A program made the position numbers and the translations under genes. Below, in pieces: positions 62,458 to 64,000 of a stretch of 64,000 nt of DNA; position 1 is the stretch's first letter, and every line of letters begins with the position of its first letter. The stretch is from Phytohabitans suffuscus (GTDB taxonomy: Bacteria > Actinomycetota > Actinomycetes > Mycobacteriales > Micromonosporaceae). The stretch covers positions 4,464,320 through 4,528,319 of the forward strand of contig NZ_AP022871.1 of the NCBI RefSeq assembly GCF_011764565.1. Direction: 5' to 3'. Below the pieces are notes generated by a model. That model worked only from the letters and a program-made list of their open reading frames with translations, made no database searches and was not told where the DNA came from.

Positions 62458-63228
62458 ATGCCGGAACGAATCATGCTGGACGGCGTCTCCGTCGACGCGA
62501 TCACCGAGCCGGAGGTCGTGGCGGCGGTCCGTGGCGCGCTGGACCGTGGCGAAGGCGGCCGCATCGTCACCCCGAACGTCGACATCCTGCGCCGGGCCCG
62601 CCTGGACGCCGAGGTGCGCGGCTACCTGGAGGACGCCACCCTCGTCGTCGCCGACGGCACCCCGCTGGTCTGGGCCAGCCGCCTGGCCGGCACCCCACTG
62701 CCGGAGCGGGTCACCGGCTCGGACCTGATCTGGTCCCTCTCCGCGGGGCTGGGCGAGGACGGCCGCTCGGTGTACCTGCTCGGCGGCGAGCCCGAGGACC
62801 CGGGCTGGGTGGACGGCGCCGGCCGGGCCGCGGGCCACCTGGCCGCCGCGTGTCCCGGCCTGCGCATCGCCGGCTGGCGCAGCCCGGAGTACGGCTTCGA
62901 GGACGACCCTTACCTGGTCGCCTCGGTCTGCCGCGACGTGGTCGAGGCCAAACCCGACCTGGTGTACGTCGGCGTCGGCTTCCCCAAGCAGGAGTGGCTC
63001 GTCTCGCTACTGCGGACGGAACTGCCGTTCACCTGGTTCCTGGGCTGCGGCGCGGCGATCAACTTCGTGGCCGGCGACCGGGAACGCGCGCCGGAGTGGA
63101 TGCAGAAATCGGGCCTGGAGTGGGCGCACCGGCTGGGCAACGAGCCCCGGCGGCTGGCCCGCCGCTACCTGCGCCACGACGCCCCGTACGCCCTGCGCCT
63201 GCTCGCCAGCAACGCCGTCCGCCGCTAG
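62458..63228 (+). CDS. WecG/TagA/CpsF-family glycosyltransferase
   Basis: 256 residues, ATG 62458. IMLDGVSVDAITEPEVVAAV, VTPNVDILRRARLD (T-P-N), VVADGTPLVWASRLAG (D-G-x-P), GSDLIW, FPKQEWLVSL and FLGCGAAINFVAGDRERAPE. GT-E fold enzymes of this family add ManNAc-type sugars to lipid-linked GlcNAc or extend capsule/teichoic precursors. The C-terminal arginine run (EPRRLARRYLRHDAP) fits membrane association. Divergent from the sulfotransferase pair. Confidence 0.93.
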   Translation: MPERIMLDGVSVDAITEPEVVAAVRGALDRGEGGRIVTPNVDILRRARLDAEVRGYLEDATLVVADGTPLVWASRLAGTPLPERVTGSDLIWSLSAGLGEDGRSVYLLGGEPEDPGWVDGAGRAAGHLAAACPGLRIAGWRSPEYGFEDDPYLVASVCRDVVEAKPDLVYVGVGFPKQEWLVSLLRTELPFTWFLGCGAAINFVAGDRERAPEWMQKSGLEWAHRLGNEPRRLARRYLRHDAPYALRLLASNAVRR

Positions 63229-63272
63229 GTTCGCGCCCGTGCCAGTCTGTTGGCAAGCTGAGGAATCGGCGC

Positions 63273-63917
63273 ATGTCAACGCGTGGCGGGGAGAGTGGAT
63301 TGGGAAGCCTCGGGACGGAGCTGATCGACTGGCACAATCTGCTACAAGGCGCACTTGGCAGCATTTGCGGATCACTGCTCGGTGTCCTCGGCGCGTACGC
63401 ATTGGCCGTGTGGACGCTGCGCGGACAGCTGAAGGCTGATCGACAGCTCCTCAGGGAACAAGAGGGAGTTTCTGCGGCCGGCCGTGCCAAGGCTTACCTC
63501 GACGAGATCAGCCGTGCGTTGTTCGACCTCCTGCTCCACGTCTCGGCGAATGGTCACGGGCGAAGCCGCGCAGACGCTTCGAGAGCCGCTCTGCTGGAGT
63601 CGGTCAACAGGTTGAAGGCCGTACAGCCAGAGCTGAGTGTGCAGCTTCCCGAACTGATTGCGTGCCAGCTCCGCACTCTTCCCGCCACGCTGACCTGGCT
63701 CACCATTTCGCTACTCGGCGAAGAGCGTTCGGCGTCGTCCGAGGTCGAGCAACGGTACAAGCTCGTTCTCGGCATACTCGACGACCTCGACCAATATCGC
63801 CGCGACCCGTTGAACACCATCAAGCGCCTGCGGCGACGCCGCCGACGGGGCCGGTTCAAGAACGCTGTCGGTGGTGGCATCCGCAGCATTCGTCGGAAGT
63901 CGCCCGCAGACGACTAG
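63273..63917 (+). CDS. Hypothetical membrane-anchored protein
   Basis: I chose ATG 63273 (MSTRGGESGLGSLGTELIDW) with AGGAA upstream; the frame is open further back. One membrane segment (ICGSLLGVLGAYALAVWTL), then a helical domain with charged and Leu-rich heptads (REQEGVSAAGRAKAYLDEIS, VEQRYKLVLGILDDLDQYRR) and a very basic tail (LRRRRRRGRFKNAVGGG). 214 residues. GC and codon use are milder than in neighbours, so it may be a recent arrival. No family recognised. Confidence 0.6.
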   Translation: MSTRGGESGLGSLGTELIDWHNLLQGALGSICGSLLGVLGAYALAVWTLRGQLKADRQLLREQEGVSAAGRAKAYLDEISRALFDLLLHVSANGHGRSRADASRAALLESVNRLKAVQPELSVQLPELIACQLRTLPATLTWLTISLLGEERSASSEVEQRYKLVLGILDDLDQYRRDPLNTIKRLRRRRRRGRFKNAVGGGIRSIRRKSPADD

Positions 63918-63958
63918 CGCGGGCGCGGGCGCCGGGGTCGGTCGCTCCGCGCACCGAG

Positions 63959-64000
63959 TCAGAGTTGCGCCAGCACCTCGCGAAGGTCGTTGATTTTGAA
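63959..64000 (-). CDS. Possible C-terminus of a minus-strand gene cut by the window edge
   Basis: Read on the minus strand, the last 42 bases encode FKINDLREVLAQL and a TGA stop. The composition is protein-like but the piece is too short to identify. Confidence 0.3.
   Translation of the reverse strand, partial: FKINDLREVLAQL

Overview
The window is about 64 kb of very GC-rich chromosomal DNA from an actinomycete, most likely a member of the Micromonosporaceae (Phytohabitans/Actinoplanes/Micromonospora-like). The basis is inference from gene content: the guaB3 - GMC oxidoreductase - guaA order, sucCD followed by a DUF6350 membrane protein and purN-purH, PspC-domain sensor kinases, frequent GTG/TTG starts and ATGA/GTGA stop-start overlaps, and actinobacterial lipoprotein and M23 peptidase genes. 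I found no rRNA, tRNA, CRISPR array, prophage or transposase gene. Most of the window is core metabolism with short accessory stretches.

Layout. 1-7.4 kb: guaB3 (cut by the left edge), an M1 lipoprotein peptidase, an LCP cell-wall ligase and a GMC oxidoreductase (each frameshifted once), guaA and a small PspC protein. 7.5-12.3 kb: two adjacent double-NUDIX genes, then pssA and a convergent psd (phosphatidylethanolamine synthesis). 12.3-16.6 kb: an envelope-stress-like locus, with a PspC/toastrack membrane protein and partner divergent from a PspC-sensor kinase and NarL-type regulator. 16.8-23.8 kb: a PIG-L deacetylase and a complete oligopeptide ABC importer. 23.9-32.2 kb: chorismate mutase, secreted 5'-nucleotidase, pcrA, two M23 peptidases and a B12-binding mutase subunit. 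32.4-47.9 kb: sucCD, purNH, folD, mdh and icd, interleaved with small membrane proteins, an orphan peptide-binding lipoprotein and a LasA-like M23 protein. 48-53 kb: deoR-galT, a HigBA-like toxin-antitoxin pair, a hydrolase and an S51-like/CysRS-C-terminal fusion. 53.6-57.1 kb: a decayed epoxide hydrolase, a redoxin and a GAF-kinase/regulator pair. 57.2-64 kb: SDR-queA, an ABC-2 exporter, and a glycosyltransferase/sulfotransferase pair divergent from a WecG-type glycosyltransferase.

Three patterns stand out. (1) A family of six MITE-like elements (53-163 bp) with ends GGCCTGTATCAAA or GGCCTGTTTCATAAGGG, several flanked by CTAG that overlaps TAG stop codons. (2) A mosaic of other extragenic repeats and hairpins shared by the intergenic regions near 10.6, 29.1, 53.2 and 55.3 kb. 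(3) At least nine genes broken by an apparent one-base deletion in a G or C run. The family sequence is restored exactly by adding one base, so I suspect long-read consensus errors more than real pseudogenes. They are annotated as single genes with the break position given.

I see no clear defence island or wholly new gene system. The best candidates for novelty are the MITE family, the S51/CysRS-C fusion, the double-NUDIX pair, the PspC-toastrack/PspC-kinase locus and the sulfotransferase/glycosyltransferase cluster.
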